Below are positions 8,565 to 17,172 of a DNA stretch of 64,000 nt, one piece after another. A program made the translations under genes and the position numbers. How positions within the stretch are numbered: position 1 is the first letter of the stretch; each line of letters starts with the position of its first letter. Below the pieces are notes generated by a model, which saw only the letters and a list, made by a program, of their open reading frames with translations, made no database searches and was not told the DNA's origin. Origin of the DNA: Leucobacter viscericola (lineage in GTDB: Bacteria; Actinomycetota; Actinomycetes; Actinomycetales; Microbacteriaceae); contig NZ_CP049863.1 in the NCBI RefSeq assembly GCF_011299575.1, positions 3,410,001-3,474,000 of the forward strand. Reading direction: 5' to 3'.

Positions 8565-9194
8565 ATGCCCACCACTAGAGATGCCTTGCGACGCGGCACC
8601 CGAGCTGGGGTACTCACCGTAGCAACCGAACTTTTTCGGGATCGTGGGTTTGAAGCCACGACAATTCGCGATATCGCTGAGCTGGCCCAGGTCAGCGTTG
8701 GAACGGTGATGTCGGTCGGCGACAAGAGCGCACTCCTTGTACAGATTTTTGACGAGGGTATCGAGCGCCTCCACGTTCAAAGAGACGCGAGCCATTTGGT
8801 AGAAACTCGGGGCTCAACCGGTAGCTGCGCGGAAAGCGTGTTCGAACTATTGCAGCCGTTCGTGCGGTTATTTGCAGGGCAAGCCGACCTCGCGCGCAGT
8901 TATGCATCAATTTTGGTCGCCGGTAAACACTCGTCGAAGGTGTTTGCCGAGCTCGCGACAGTGCTCAGACAAGAGATACAAACAGTGGTTTCTTGTCAAC
9001 ACGGTGGGTGCGCATCGGATCCCGAAGCTCGCGCGGTGGCGATTTACTTCGCCTACATCGGCATGCTCTTCACCTGGTCAGCCGACGGTAGTGTCGCCGG
9101 AGACGTGGCGAGCCCGAGTGAGGCTGCGGGGCTTAGCGATCTCCTGAGAACCACGCTCGCAGAGTCTTGTACCTGTAAGGAGGAGACGCGATGA
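8565..9194 (+). CDS. TetR-family regulator, probable autorepressor
   Basis: The product has 209 residues from ATG at 8565, which has GAGGATC in front of it. Earlier in-frame starts would translate the operator and were rejected. The HTH is at about residues 10-55: LFRDRGFEATTIRDIAELAQVSVGTV, then SVGDKSALLVQIFDEG, a variant of the usual YxxFxSKEALL end. The C-terminal half is a helical ligand-binding domain with two cysteines (about residues 145-151, SCQHGGC). The last four bases overlap the DoxX gene (ATGA). Regulation by the palindrome just upstream is strongly suggested. The inducer is unknown. Confidence 0.9.
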   Translation: MPTTRDALRRGTRAGVLTVATELFRDRGFEATTIRDIAELAQVSVGTVMSVGDKSALLVQIFDEGIERLHVQRDASHLVETRGSTGSCAESVFELLQPFVRLFAGQADLARSYASILVAGKHSSKVFAELATVLRQEIQTVVSCQHGGCASDPEARAVAIYFAYIGMLFTWSADGSVAGDVASPSEAAGLSDLLRTTLAESCTCKEETR

Positions 9195-9550
9195 TCCTGC
9201 TCGCACAATCTTGGTGGATACCCGCTGCGCTCGCTTTCATATTGTTCGCCGACGCCATCATCTCGATTCGACCCCCGGCGTTTATTCGTGCGTGTCTCGA
9301 CGGAGTCAAACTTCCTCGTGAGTGGTGGTGGATGCTCATCGTCATCAAGCTTCTCGGGACGGCCGGATTGATCGTGGGGATATGGGTTCCCGGCATTGGG
9401 TTTGCCGCTAACACCGGTGTGATTGTGTATTTCGTGTGTGCCGCGATCGCTCATTTGCGTGCGAAGTTCTTAAAGCAGGAGTTTTGGGTCAACTGCCTCG
9501 GCATGCTTCTGCTTTCGATTCTCGCGCTCGTTTTTTCGTATCTTGTTTAG
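9191..9550 (+). CDS. DoxX-like small membrane protein
   Basis: The product has 119 residues and four predicted helices, with PREWWWMLIVIKLLGTAGLI and a helix-turn before AAIAHLRAK, which match the DoxX-like/DoxX_2 family of four-helix membrane proteins. It is translationally coupled to the TetR gene by an ATGA overlap, so it is the likely target of that regulator. Members are found near drug or redox-stress regulators, but the biochemical role is not settled. Confidence 0.85.
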   Translation: MILLAQSWWIPAALAFILFADAIISIRPPAFIRACLDGVKLPREWWWMLIVIKLLGTAGLIVGIWVPGIGFAANTGVIVYFVCAAIAHLRAKFLKQEFWVNCLGMLLLSILALVFSYLV

Positions 9551-9560
9551 CGCGGGTGAT

Positions 9561-10196
9561 CTACATCGCAGCGACAGGCTGGCGCAGGATCGTGCGCAGC
9601 TTTTCAGGGGCGACCTTGCGCGGGTCGCCGAGATAGATCTCGTGGTGTTTGCCCGTCATGCGGAGGCTGTTGTCGGGGATGAACCGAGTGTGCATCTGCT
9701 CGAGCAGGGGAGCCTCGTCGTCGTATGACCCCACGTGCAGGGTCTGCACGCACTGGCCCTCGGTGAGGGTTTCGAGTCGCACCTCATCGAGTCGTGCGGG
9801 GCCGTCTTTCGCCGCAACCTGATCTCGTGCCGCGGCAAACATTGCCGCGTCGATCCAATCCGGCACCATGATCATCATCGTCCAGTCCCACTGCGACTTG
9901 TCGCGCCCGGCGGTAAACGAGTTCATGTCGTCAGCCCACCACAGTCCCTCAAGCGGCATCACGACGTAGTCGCGCCCCAGCTCGCGTTTGCTGGCGAACT
10001 TTAACTTGTAGGCGAGCGGGTAGAGCGCTTCTAGCGCGGCAGCGTACTCGGGCGCGGTGTTCGGATCGCCGTGCCCGTCGATCATGAGGAACTGCATCGC
10101 TGGCACATCTAGCACCCGAAACTGGCCACGCTTCGCCTGGTAGGCGTCCAGCTCCTTTTTGAAGTCGACTTTCGCTGCCTGTGCTGACGCGGTCAT
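9561..10196 (-). CDS. GyrI-like small-molecule-binding domain protein
   Basis: The product has 211 residues. FRVLDVPAMQFLMIDGHGDPN at about residues 28-48 and the following YPLAYKLKF are characteristic of the GyrI-like (SAV1822-type) single-domain family, and LTEGQCVQTLHVGSYDDEAP gives the second strand-helix unit. ATG at 10196 shares its A with the upstream TGA and has AGGAG five bases before it, so it is coupled to the AlkC-like gene. GyrI-like domains bind small hydrophobic or cationic ligands and some hydrolyse cyclopropanoids; the function here is unproven. Confidence 0.85.
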   Translation of the reverse strand: MTASAQAAKVDFKKELDAYQAKRGQFRVLDVPAMQFLMIDGHGDPNTAPEYAAALEALYPLAYKLKFASKRELGRDYVVMPLEGLWWADDMNSFTAGRDKSQWDWTMMIMVPDWIDAAMFAAARDQVAAKDGPARLDEVRLETLTEGQCVQTLHVGSYDDEAPLLEQMHTRFIPDNSLRMTGKHHEIYLGDPRKVAPEKLRTILRQPVAAM

Positions 10197-11311
10197 CACT
10201 TCTCCTCTGAGGTTTCGTCTGTGATGGTAAATTCTGCGCGCTCGTGCGGCACCCCGTTGACCTGAAGCGCGATTGCATAGTTACCCGGGTAGTACTTGCG
10301 AGTGGTGATCGCCTTAAAGGAGTGCCCCGTCTCCAGCCGCGTTGACTCGCCCGGTTTCAGCTCGCGCTGCGTGATCTTAAACACCTTTGAACGCTCGCGG
10401 CCGCGCGAATCGGGGAACGACAGCACGTAATCGATGACAAGGTTTGCCGGGTCATCACCCGTGTTTGTCACCTCCGCCCCGAAGCGCACCGCGCCACCAG
10501 GCGGTACAGCAGTGGCCGAGAGGTGGATCGGGGAGACTCGCACCTGCGCGGGCGGAAAACCGAGCAGCGCAAGCGCCCCCACATCGCCGCGCTTCACGAG
10601 GGTGCGGAGTGCGTGTCGAGAGGTTCGTTCGACGTGGGTTCCGCCCTGATCCTGCCAGCCTCGCACGAGTGAGACGGTGAATTCGGGGTGAGCGCGACTG
10701 TGGTCGTTCAGGTGGTTCGCGACGGATCTACGCACCGACTCTTCGGGGTCGTCGTATAGTGCGTCGAGGATCGGCCGGGTCGGCGCGGGATCTTGAACCA
10801 AGAGGGGCAACCGCTCGCCCCAGGGCAGCAGTGGTCTACTGCCCTCGGAAGCGAGTCGCCGAACGTGCCAGTTGGGGTCGTTTGACCACTCGCGCATGTG
10901 ACTGATGCCGCGCTCAAGGTCGTGGAGCAGAAGGGGGCGAATCGCAAATTCCGAGGTCATTCGCGGGGTGAGCTCGCGCATCAAATCCATGCCGTTGTCG
11001 AACGCCGCCGTGGATCCTGCGCCAACCGCGCTCCACGAAGCGGCGAGCCCCACGGGCCACAGCACCCAGCCTTCGAACTCGTCGTTCTGCAGTGCCGAGC
11101 GCACGACGCGCGAGAGGTGATCCCGGTCGTCGCTCACGTCTCTCAGGATCGCTCGCGCAACGGCTCTGGCGCGCTCACTGAGTGTCAGCGATTCGAGCTG
11201 ACTTGCCGCTTGTCGCGTCGTGGCAAAGGAGCTGCCGGGATCGGCGGCCACCAGCATCTCCGCGAGCTGGGTAACGCTGCGCTCTCCAAGAAGCTCATCT
11301 GTCATCGACAC
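10196..11311 (-). CDS. AlkC-like DNA alkylation repair protein with C-terminal Ig-like domain
   Basis: The product has 371 residues from GTG at 11311, which has GGAG six bases upstream. Residues about 1-240 are helical HEAT-type repeats (WHVRRLASEGSRPLLPWGERL, ESVRRSVANHLNDHSRAHPE) as in AlkC/AlkD glycosylases, which excise N3- and N7-alkylated bases without flipping them. Residues about 255-365 form a beta-rich Ig-like domain (SATAVPPGGAVRFGAEVTNTG ... PGNYAIALQVNG), known for the AlkC branch, so AlkC fits better than AlkD. The gene starts a three-gene minus-strand run with the GyrI-like gene after it. Confidence 0.88.
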   Translation of the reverse strand: MSMTDELLGERSVTQLAEMLVAADPGSSFATTRQAASQLESLTLSERARAVARAILRDVSDDRDHLSRVVRSALQNDEFEGWVLWPVGLAASWSAVGAGSTAAFDNGMDLMRELTPRMTSEFAIRPLLLHDLERGISHMREWSNDPNWHVRRLASEGSRPLLPWGERLPLLVQDPAPTRPILDALYDDPEESVRRSVANHLNDHSRAHPEFTVSLVRGWQDQGGTHVERTSRHALRTLVKRGDVGALALLGFPPAQVRVSPIHLSATAVPPGGAVRFGAEVTNTGDDPANLVIDYVLSFPDSRGRERSKVFKITQRELKPGESTRLETGHSFKAITTRKYYPGNYAIALQVNGVPHERAEFTITDETSEEK

Positions 11312-11323
11312 AGTCGTCTCCGT

Positions 11324-11773
11324 CTACTGAAGTGAATCGCGGATCATTGCGACAGTGGACTCAATGCGGCGCAGTCGTGTCTCAGGTTTTTTGGCTTCTT
11401 CAACCGCCCGAACGTGCTCCTTGCGGTGCGTGTAAGGAAGTGCGTCAAACGCCGCGCGCACCTTTGCGTCGGCATCGAGCGCCGCCGCAAGGTCTGCGGG
11501 AACCTCAACCTCGCGAGGAGCCTCGTCCAGTGCAATGACGGCGCTAATTGCGTCACCAATATCGACGCCGAGCTCTGCCCGGGCCGCCTTCGACAGACCG
11601 ATGAGATTTTTGCCGCCCATGACTCCGAGCCGAAGCCGGGCGGTCTTCTCGCCGATCGTCACGATCACAGCTGCTCGTTTGCCACCCGCGAGTTCTGCAA
11701 CCTGCTCGTCACTGAGCTCAATCGCGGTTGCCGGCCCGTGCGGTTCAAGGGTGGTCTGAATCTGAATGCTCAT
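11324..11773 (-). CDS. YdeI/OmpD-associated family protein with DUF1905
   Basis: The product has 149 residues. The first 95 residues form a DUF1905 beta-barrel-like domain (GKRAAVIVTIGEKTARLRLG, IGLSKAARAELGVDIGDAI). The last 50 hold the YdeI helical motif (LDADAKVRAAFDALPYTHRKEHVRAVEEAKKP, broken here for reading). ATG at 11773 fits the family start; ATG at 11782 is the alternative. It lies 12 bases before the AlkC-like gene, so cotranscription is likely. The molecular role of the family is unknown; it may bind DNA or nucleotides. Confidence 0.82.
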   Translation of the reverse strand: MSIQIQTTLEPHGPATAIELSDEQVAELAGGKRAAVIVTIGEKTARLRLGVMGGKNLIGLSKAARAELGVDIGDAISAVIALDEAPREVEVPADLAAALDADAKVRAAFDALPYTHRKEHVRAVEEAKKPETRLRRIESTVAMIRDSLQ

Positions 11774-11832
11774 GCAAAACATGCTACTCGGCACCTCCGA
11801 CAAAGCGGGAGCGCACAGCGTAGGCTTGCCGC

Positions 11833-12480
11833 ATGTGCGCGACTTACGGACTTGGCGGAGGACCGCACGAGTTGGGCCTCACCTTCGACCTGCCGCCAAT
11901 GCACGAACCCGAGAGTCGCGAACTCCTCGCTCAGTGGGCGCGCGAGCACCGCAGCAAAGCTGCCATCACCGGGCGCCACGCGAAGAACCTCAACCCGCTG
12001 ATCCATGAGGGATACGGGAAGCGCACGGTTGAACTTGGCTGGTGGTGGCTGCACGTTGGAGCGGAGCCAGCGCCCTTCAGTGCGTTCAATTCCCGTGACG
12101 ATAACCTGCTTGCGAAATGGCGCGACCCACTGCAGCGGCGCGCGATCCTGCCCGCCCACTGGTACGTCGAAAAAGGACGCACGTTTGCGATGCCAGATGA
12201 TGAGTTGTTCGGGATCGCCGCGATTGTGACGCCGGTTGCCCAAGCAGACGGTCAGTCGCTCATGACGTACTCAATGGTGACCCGTGCCTCGCTCGCTCGT
12301 GCGGCCGACGTGCACCCGCGAATGCCGTTGCTGCTGCCGCGTGAGATGCACGACACCTGGTTAAACCCGACCCAACCCGGGGACGCGGCGCTCGTCGCCG
12401 AGGCCGTTCGTGCCTCCGACGATTTTGCGGCCGAAGTGGTGATTATTTCTGACCCCGATTCCGGGGCGACGCTAGTCTAA
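11833..12480 (+). CDS. SOS-response-associated peptidase, HMCES/YedK family
   Basis: The product has 215 residues and opens with Met-Cys, so Cys2 becomes the N-terminal catalytic residue after methionine removal and can crosslink to abasic sites in single-stranded DNA. Other active-site positions are recognisable: FNSRDD (Asn86, Arg88), the glutamate of WYVEKG (about 113) and HPRMP (His161). It shields abasic sites as a thiazolidine DNA-protein crosslink. It is divergent from the YdeI/AlkC/GyrI genes, making a small DNA-damage neighbourhood. The usual FYEWK glutamate motif is altered to WYVEKG. Confidence 0.93.
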   Translation: MCATYGLGGGPHELGLTFDLPPMHEPESRELLAQWAREHRSKAAITGRHAKNLNPLIHEGYGKRTVELGWWWLHVGAEPAPFSAFNSRDDNLLAKWRDPLQRRAILPAHWYVEKGRTFAMPDDELFGIAAIVTPVAQADGQSLMTYSMVTRASLARAADVHPRMPLLLPREMHDTWLNPTQPGDAALVAEAVRASDDFAAEVVIISDPDSGATLV

Positions 12481-12526
12481 AGAGGACGCCCGAGACCGGG
12501 TAAAACACGCAGATGGAGATGCAGCA

Positions 12527-13954
12527 ATGAGTCAACAAAATGAGCAGAGTGCGATCGAAGCAGGGGTTCGAGATCAGGTCGTTGCGCAGTTTGAGCGCAC
12601 GATTGACGATCTCTGTGCGCTAGTACGCATCCCTTCTGTGTCGTGGCCCGCATTTGATCAGGCTCACGTGGCAGAGAGTGCGCAGGCCATTGCTGGAATG
12701 CTGCGCGAAACGAACATCTTTGACGTTGTTGACGTGCGCCAGGCCCCGATTGAGGGGCAAGAAAACGCAGCAGACCCAGAGCTCGGTCACCCCGCGGTCA
12801 TCGCGCGGCGCGAGGCTCGTAACGGTCGCCCCACCGTGCTGCTCTACGCCCACCACGACGTGCAGCCTCCCGGCAAAGACGAGGACTGGCAAACACCGCC
12901 CTTCGAGCCGACGCTTCGTGATGGCCGCCTCTACGGACGCGGTGCCGCCGATGACAAGGCAGGAGTCATGTCTCACGTGGGGGCGATCCGCTCGCTCGCA
13001 GACGCGCTTACCGCACTCGGTGAGGATCTGGATCTCGGCATCGCGCTCTTCATCGAGGGTGAAGAGGAGTGGGCTTCGCAGTCCTTCGGCAACTTCCTGC
13101 GCGAGAACCGCGAGCTGCTGGCAGCCGACGCGATTATCGTTGCTGACTCAGGCAACTGGGATCTGAACACCCCGGCGCTGACGGTGGCGCTGCGCGGAGC
13201 GGTCGCGTTCAACCTGAAGATTGAGACCCTTGATCGTGCTTCGCACTCGGGCATGTTCGGGGGAGCGGTTCCCGACGCGATGCTCGCGACCGTGCGTCTG
13301 CTCGACACGTTGTGGGACGCCGATGGTGCTGTTGCGGTTGAGGGATTGCGCGACGCGGATCTCGCGGTTCCCGAGTACAGCGAGGCGCGGTTGCGCGAAG
13401 AAACCGGACTGCTTGACGGCGTCTCTCCGATCGGCACGGGCGACATTTTGTCGAGGATCTGGGCGAAGCCCTCGATTTCGGTCACGGGCATTGATGCGCC
13501 GGATATTGCAAACGCCTCGAACACACTGATCCCGAGTACCCGCGTGCGCATCAGCGCGAGGATTGCCCCGGGGCAGGATCCTGCCGAGGCGTTTGAGGCG
13601 TTTAAGCGTCACCTGCAAGCCCGCGCTCCGTTCGGTGCCAAGCTCACGTTCGAAGACGGTGATTTTGGTCAGGCCTTCCAGGTCGATACCTCGGGCTGGG
13701 CCGTTGCAGAGGTTCGTCAGGCGATGGCGGATGCGTGGGAGCGGGAACCCGTCGACATCGGGGTTGGTGGATCCATCCCCTTCATCGCAGAGCTGGTCGA
13801 GGAGTTCCCCGGCGCCGAGATTTTGGTCACCGGCGTCGAGGACCCCGACGGGCGCGCGCACAGCCCGAACGAGTCGCTCCACATGGAGACCTTCCGCAAG
13901 TCGATGCTCACCGAAGCGTTGTTCCTTGCGCGCCTGAACCAGCGCACGCGCTGA
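12527..13954 (+). CDS. M20-family dipeptidase / metallopeptidase
   Basis: The product has 475 residues. Zinc-ligand motifs of the M20 family are visible: LLYAHHDVQPPG (His109, Asp111), LYGRGAADDKAG (Asp142), FIEGEEEWAS (catalytic and ligand glutamates near 179-180), VADSGNW (Asp) and a late PNESLHM histidine. The middle region around RASHSGMFGGAVPDA is the dimerisation lid. No signal peptide is seen, so it should act in the cytoplasm on dipeptides or related amides. A strong terminator follows 22 bases after the stop. Confidence 0.93.
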   Translation: MSQQNEQSAIEAGVRDQVVAQFERTIDDLCALVRIPSVSWPAFDQAHVAESAQAIAGMLRETNIFDVVDVRQAPIEGQENAADPELGHPAVIARREARNGRPTVLLYAHHDVQPPGKDEDWQTPPFEPTLRDGRLYGRGAADDKAGVMSHVGAIRSLADALTALGEDLDLGIALFIEGEEEWASQSFGNFLRENRELLAADAIIVADSGNWDLNTPALTVALRGAVAFNLKIETLDRASHSGMFGGAVPDAMLATVRLLDTLWDADGAVAVEGLRDADLAVPEYSEARLREETGLLDGVSPIGTGDILSRIWAKPSISVTGIDAPDIANASNTLIPSTRVRISARIAPGQDPAEAFEAFKRHLQARAPFGAKLTFEDGDFGQAFQVDTSGWAVAEVRQAMADAWEREPVDIGVGGSIPFIAELVEEFPGAEILVTGVEDPDGRAHSPNESLHMETFRKSMLTEALFLARLNQRTR

Positions 13955-13976
13955 GTGATGAGGCACCACCCCAAAT

Positions 13977-14025
13977 AACAAACGAGCCGCAGGATCTACG
14001 TGGTAGATCCTGCGGCTCGTTTGTT
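13977..14025. terminator. Bidirectional intrinsic terminator
   Basis: A perfect 23-bp stem (13977-13999 with 14003-14025) and a 3-base loop, followed by TT on the plus strand and by an A/T-rich flank on the minus strand. It sits between the convergent dipeptidase and mscL genes and can end transcription from both. Confidence 0.93.
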
Positions 14026-14044
14026 TTGCGGAAGACGGTGAGAT

Positions 14045-14434
14045 TTACTGCTTGGTCGTTGTGGCCTGAGCCTGCAGCAGATCGCGGATCTCGGTGAGGA
14101 GTTCCTGTTCTGTCGGCACGCCCGGCTCTTCTGCGGTCGGTTTGCGCAGCCGGTTCATTGGCATCACAAACACGAAGTACACAACCGCAGCGACAATCGC
14201 GAAGTTGATGATTGCTCCGATGAGTGCACCAAACGCGATCTCGCCGCCGCCGGGCAGCCCCACGATCATCGCGCCGTCCAGTGAGTCGGCCTTAAAGAAC
14301 ATCCCGATAATCGGGTTGATCAGTGTGTCGACGACCTTCTGAACGACCGTGTTGAACGCGGCGCCGATAACCACGGCGACGGCCAAATCGATCACGTTCC
14401 CGCGAAGCAGAAACTCTTTGAACCCCTTAAACAT
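14045..14434 (-). CDS. mscL: Large-conductance mechanosensitive channel MscL
   Basis: The product has 129 residues, the normal MscL length. It opens with FKGFKEFLLRGNVIDLAVAV and continues VIGAAFNTVVQKVVDTLINP, the conserved amphipathic helix and pore helix TM1. TM2 is INFAIVAAVVYFVFVMPMNR, followed by the cytoplasmic helix LLTEIRDLL. It forms a homopentameric membrane channel that opens under hypo-osmotic tension to release solutes. GGGAGAACAC precedes the ATG. Confidence 0.97.
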   Translation of the reverse strand: MFKGFKEFLLRGNVIDLAVAVVIGAAFNTVVQKVVDTLINPIIGMFFKADSLDGAMIVGLPGGGEIAFGALIGAIINFAIVAAVVYFVFVMPMNRLRKPTAEEPGVPTEQELLTEIRDLLQAQATTTKQ

Positions 14435-14469
14435 GTGTTCTCCCTTACATCATGTCGCGTGGATTCATG

Positions 14470-15459
14470 TTACATGCAGGCCATCGAATCTTCGATCATC
14501 GCGCTGCTGAAGTCCTTGGTAACTGACTCCAGATCGGGGTTTGACGCCGCAGCGGCAGGATCCGACATGTAGGTGTACATCTTCTTGTAGACCTCCTGGT
14601 TCGGGCTGGAGATCTCCGACAGCGTCTTGTAGGCCGCGACCAGGTTCGCGCTGAACTCGCTCGCCGACATCGACGAACCGCTGGCCTTCACAACCCCATC
14701 GAGAGCTGCACAGAACTCGGGGGAGTGATCCCCGCTCGCGGAAGAGCTGCTGCTTGAGTCGTCAGAGGAATCGCTGGACGACGAATCATCGCCGTAGCTT
14801 GGCAGATCCTCGGTAGCCGAGTTGAGCTCTTCAGACGACTTCTGCAGGTCGTCCGACAACTTGTTCAGGCTGTCGCTGGCGGAGTTGATAATCACGAGCG
14901 AGAGGATCAGCACCACGGCGGACGCGAGAACCGCAACGCCACCGGTGATCAGACCGGTGATCGACATGCCCTTGGACTGGGCCTTCTTGAGTGCGAGAAT
15001 GCCGAGCACCACGGCGGCGATACCGCCGAGGATGCCGATAAAAGGAATCAAGAACAGCACCAGGCTGGCGATACCAACGATGAGTGCGGAGATAGCAAGA
15101 CCCTTGGTCTGCGTCGGCTGGGGCACACCCTGGTAACCGGGGTATCCGCCGGGTGCAACGGGAGGCGCCGGAGGCTGACCTGCGCCGGGGTATGCGCCCG
15201 GCTGCGTGCCCTGGGGTGGCTGAACCGTCATCGCGGGCTGAAGCGGCTGAGTCGGCTGTGTTGGCTGAGCCGGCTGCTGCGGCTGTGCCGGCGGGAAAGA
15301 CTGGGCCGGTGGGAACTGCTCTGCCGAAGGAAACTCCTGTGTCGGCTGTGCAGGGGCAGCTGGCTGCTGCGGCTGAGCAGGCTGCTCAGGAACAATTGGC
15401 TGCTCAGGAACAGCTGGCTGCTCCGGGTTTGAGCCTTCGGGTGTGTTTGGATCCGACAT
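14470..15459 (-). CDS. Proline/glutamine-rich DUF4190-type membrane protein
   Basis: The product has 329 residues from ATG at 15459; farther upstream starts lack a ribosome site. Residues about 1-125 are low-complexity with repeated QPxxPEQP and QPTQPTQP units. Two helices at about 125-195 (GLAISALIVGIASLVLFLIP and ITGLITGGVAVLASAVVLIL) with the conserved LALKKA turn match DUF4190. A serine/aspartate-rich linker (SSSSDSSDDSSSSSS) leads to a C-terminal extracytoplasmic domain with two cysteines (near EFCAAL and the last residues). Possibly an envelope-stress or cell-division accessory protein; the role is unknown. Confidence 0.82.
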   Translation of the reverse strand: MSDPNTPEGSNPEQPAVPEQPIVPEQPAQPQQPAAPAQPTQEFPSAEQFPPAQSFPPAQPQQPAQPTQPTQPLQPAMTVQPPQGTQPGAYPGAGQPPAPPVAPGGYPGYQGVPQPTQTKGLAISALIVGIASLVLFLIPFIGILGGIAAVVLGILALKKAQSKGMSITGLITGGVAVLASAVVLILSLVIINSASDSLNKLSDDLQKSSEELNSATEDLPSYGDDSSSSDSSDDSSSSSSASGDHSPEFCAALDGVVKASGSSMSASEFSANLVAAYKTLSEISSPNQEVYKKMYTYMSDPAAAASNPDLESVTKDFSSAMIEDSMACM

Positions 15460-15589
15460 GAGCTGTTTCCGTTCAGAGTAAATTGGCTGCACTGAGTGAC
15501 GCATTGCCCCCAGCATTATTCCATTGTACAGAGCGCCGAGGCTGCTACCATTTGCCGCCTTCGCCGGGGTCTCACCTCGGTCGCCATCG

Positions 15590-15629
15590 CGCTACCGAGA
15601 GAGCCTTACTCGTTGCTCTCGCGGTAGCG
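15590..15629. promoter_or_regulatory. Inverted repeat just before guaB1
   Basis: Fourteen-base arms (15590-15603 and 15616-15629) pair with one mismatch around a 12-base loop and end 7 bases before the guaB1 start. It could be an operator or a 5'-UTR hairpin controlling GuaB1 synthesis. Confidence 0.5.
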
Positions 15630-15636
15630 TAGAGGC

Positions 15637-17118
15637 ATGGATTTTATTGGGGCCATGCCCACCGTTGACCTCACCTACTCCGATGTTTTTCTCGTACCGC
15701 GGCGTTCCGAGGTGCGCAGCCGACTTGATGTCACCCTTTCGCCCGGTGACGGCACGAGCGCAACGCTGCCTCTCGTCGCCTCGAACATGAACTCGGTAAC
15801 GGGACCCCGACTCGCGGCCGTACTCGCTCGACGCGGTGGAATCGCTGTTCTGCCGCAGGACATGGCGATTGACGAGATGGAACGCGCGATCCGCTGGGTG
15901 AAGGATCAACCGGTCGCTTTTGACACCCCGCTTGTGCTCGCGTCAACCGCGACAGCGGCCGACGCCCTGCGCCTCATTCCGCGCGCCGAGGGGCAAAGCG
16001 TGGTGGTAGCGGATCAACCGGTGCCAGGAGAAAAGCTTGATGCGCGGGCGGTGAAGGGTGTGCTCTCAGCGAGCCGTCTCGCCTCGGTGCCCGATGACGC
16101 CCGGCTCGGAGACCTGCTGCACGGTGCGCCGGCACTGATCGAAGCCACAGAGCTGACGGATTCTCGCGCCGCCTTCGACCTTGTAGTAGCGGCCACAAAC
16201 GACGACGCCGACGCTGCCGAGTCTGTGTGTGTCGTCGAAAACGGCGTCCTTGTCGGGGTGCTTTCACGTCGCTCTGCACTGCGGCGCACCATTTACGCCC
16301 CGGCGCTCGACTCTGACGGACGCCTGATCGTGGCGGCCGCCGTCGGTATCAACGGCGACGCGGCCGCAAAGGCGCGCGCGCTCGCGGCAGCCGGTGCGAA
16401 CGCTCTGGTCGTTGACACAGCGCACGGCCACCAGGGTGGAATGTTGCGCGCACTCGCTGCCGTGGCCGACCTCTCGCTCGGGCTGCCGATTGTTGCGGGC
16501 AATATTGTGACGGCTGATGGGGTTCGGGATCTGGTTGCCGCGGGTGCGTCGATTCTCAAGGTGGGGGTTGGGCCCGGTGCGATGTGCACCACTCGCATGA
16601 TGACCGCCGTTGGCCGCCCGCAGTTCTCTGCGGTGCTCGAAACCGCGCAGGCCGCCCGAGAGCTCGGAGCACACGTGTGGGCTGACGGAGGAGTGCGGTA
16701 CCCGCGTGACGTAGCACTTGCGCTTGCTGCGGGGGCTTCCTCAGTGATGATCGGATCCTGGTTTGCGGGCACCGCCGAGTCCCCGGGCGAACTGCGAACC
16801 GACGAGAACGGCCGCCAGTTCAAAGAGTCGTGGGGCATGGCCTCCACCAAGGCAGTGCAGGGGCGTTTTGGCGGGCTCGACCCGTACGAGCGGGCACGCA
16901 AGGAGCTGTTTGCCGAGGGAATTTCTTCGTCGAAGATTTACCTCGACCCGCAGCGTCCCAGCGTCGAGGACCTCGTAGACATGATTACGTCGGGCCTGCG
17001 ATCCTCCTTTACGTACGCGGGTGCCGACAGCCTGCAGGAGTTTCACCTGCGCGCCCACGTGGGACTGCAGTCGGCCGCGGGTTACGAAGAAGGTAAGGCG
17101 CTGCCCGTGAGTTGGTAG
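15637..17118 (+). CDS. guaB1: GuaB1-family IMP dehydrogenase-related protein (probable GMP reductase)
   Basis: The product has 493 residues with the IMPDH/GMPR barrel: LTYSDVFLVPRRSEVRSR at the start, PLVASNMNSVTG, two CBS domains at about residues 95-215, and the catalytic loop GVGPGAMCTTR with Cys317. The Cys-Thr-Thr pattern and overall form match the actinobacterial GuaB1 subfamily, reported in mycobacteria to act as a GMP reductase (GMP to IMP with NADPH) rather than as the biosynthetic IMPDH. The CBS pair probably binds adenine or guanine nucleotides. ATG at 15655 is an alternative start. Confidence 0.88.
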   Translation: MDFIGAMPTVDLTYSDVFLVPRRSEVRSRLDVTLSPGDGTSATLPLVASNMNSVTGPRLAAVLARRGGIAVLPQDMAIDEMERAIRWVKDQPVAFDTPLVLASTATAADALRLIPRAEGQSVVVADQPVPGEKLDARAVKGVLSASRLASVPDDARLGDLLHGAPALIEATELTDSRAAFDLVVAATNDDADAAESVCVVENGVLVGVLSRRSALRRTIYAPALDSDGRLIVAAAVGINGDAAAKARALAAAGANALVVDTAHGHQGGMLRALAAVADLSLGLPIVAGNIVTADGVRDLVAAGASILKVGVGPGAMCTTRMMTAVGRPQFSAVLETAQAARELGAHVWADGGVRYPRDVALALAAGASSVMIGSWFAGTAESPGELRTDENGRQFKESWGMASTKAVQGRFGGLDPYERARKELFAEGISSSKIYLDPQRPSVEDLVDMITSGLRSSFTYAGADSLQEFHLRAHVGLQSAAGYEEGKALPVSW

Positions 17119-17172
17119 CGCATCCCCGTAGACTGGACCGGCGACCATTCGGCACAAACTCAAGGAGCCAAC

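Noticed and set aside
13148-13981. Minus-strand frame over the M20 peptidase
   Set aside because: Shadow of a strong coding region on the other strand; low-complexity Arg/Gly-rich product.
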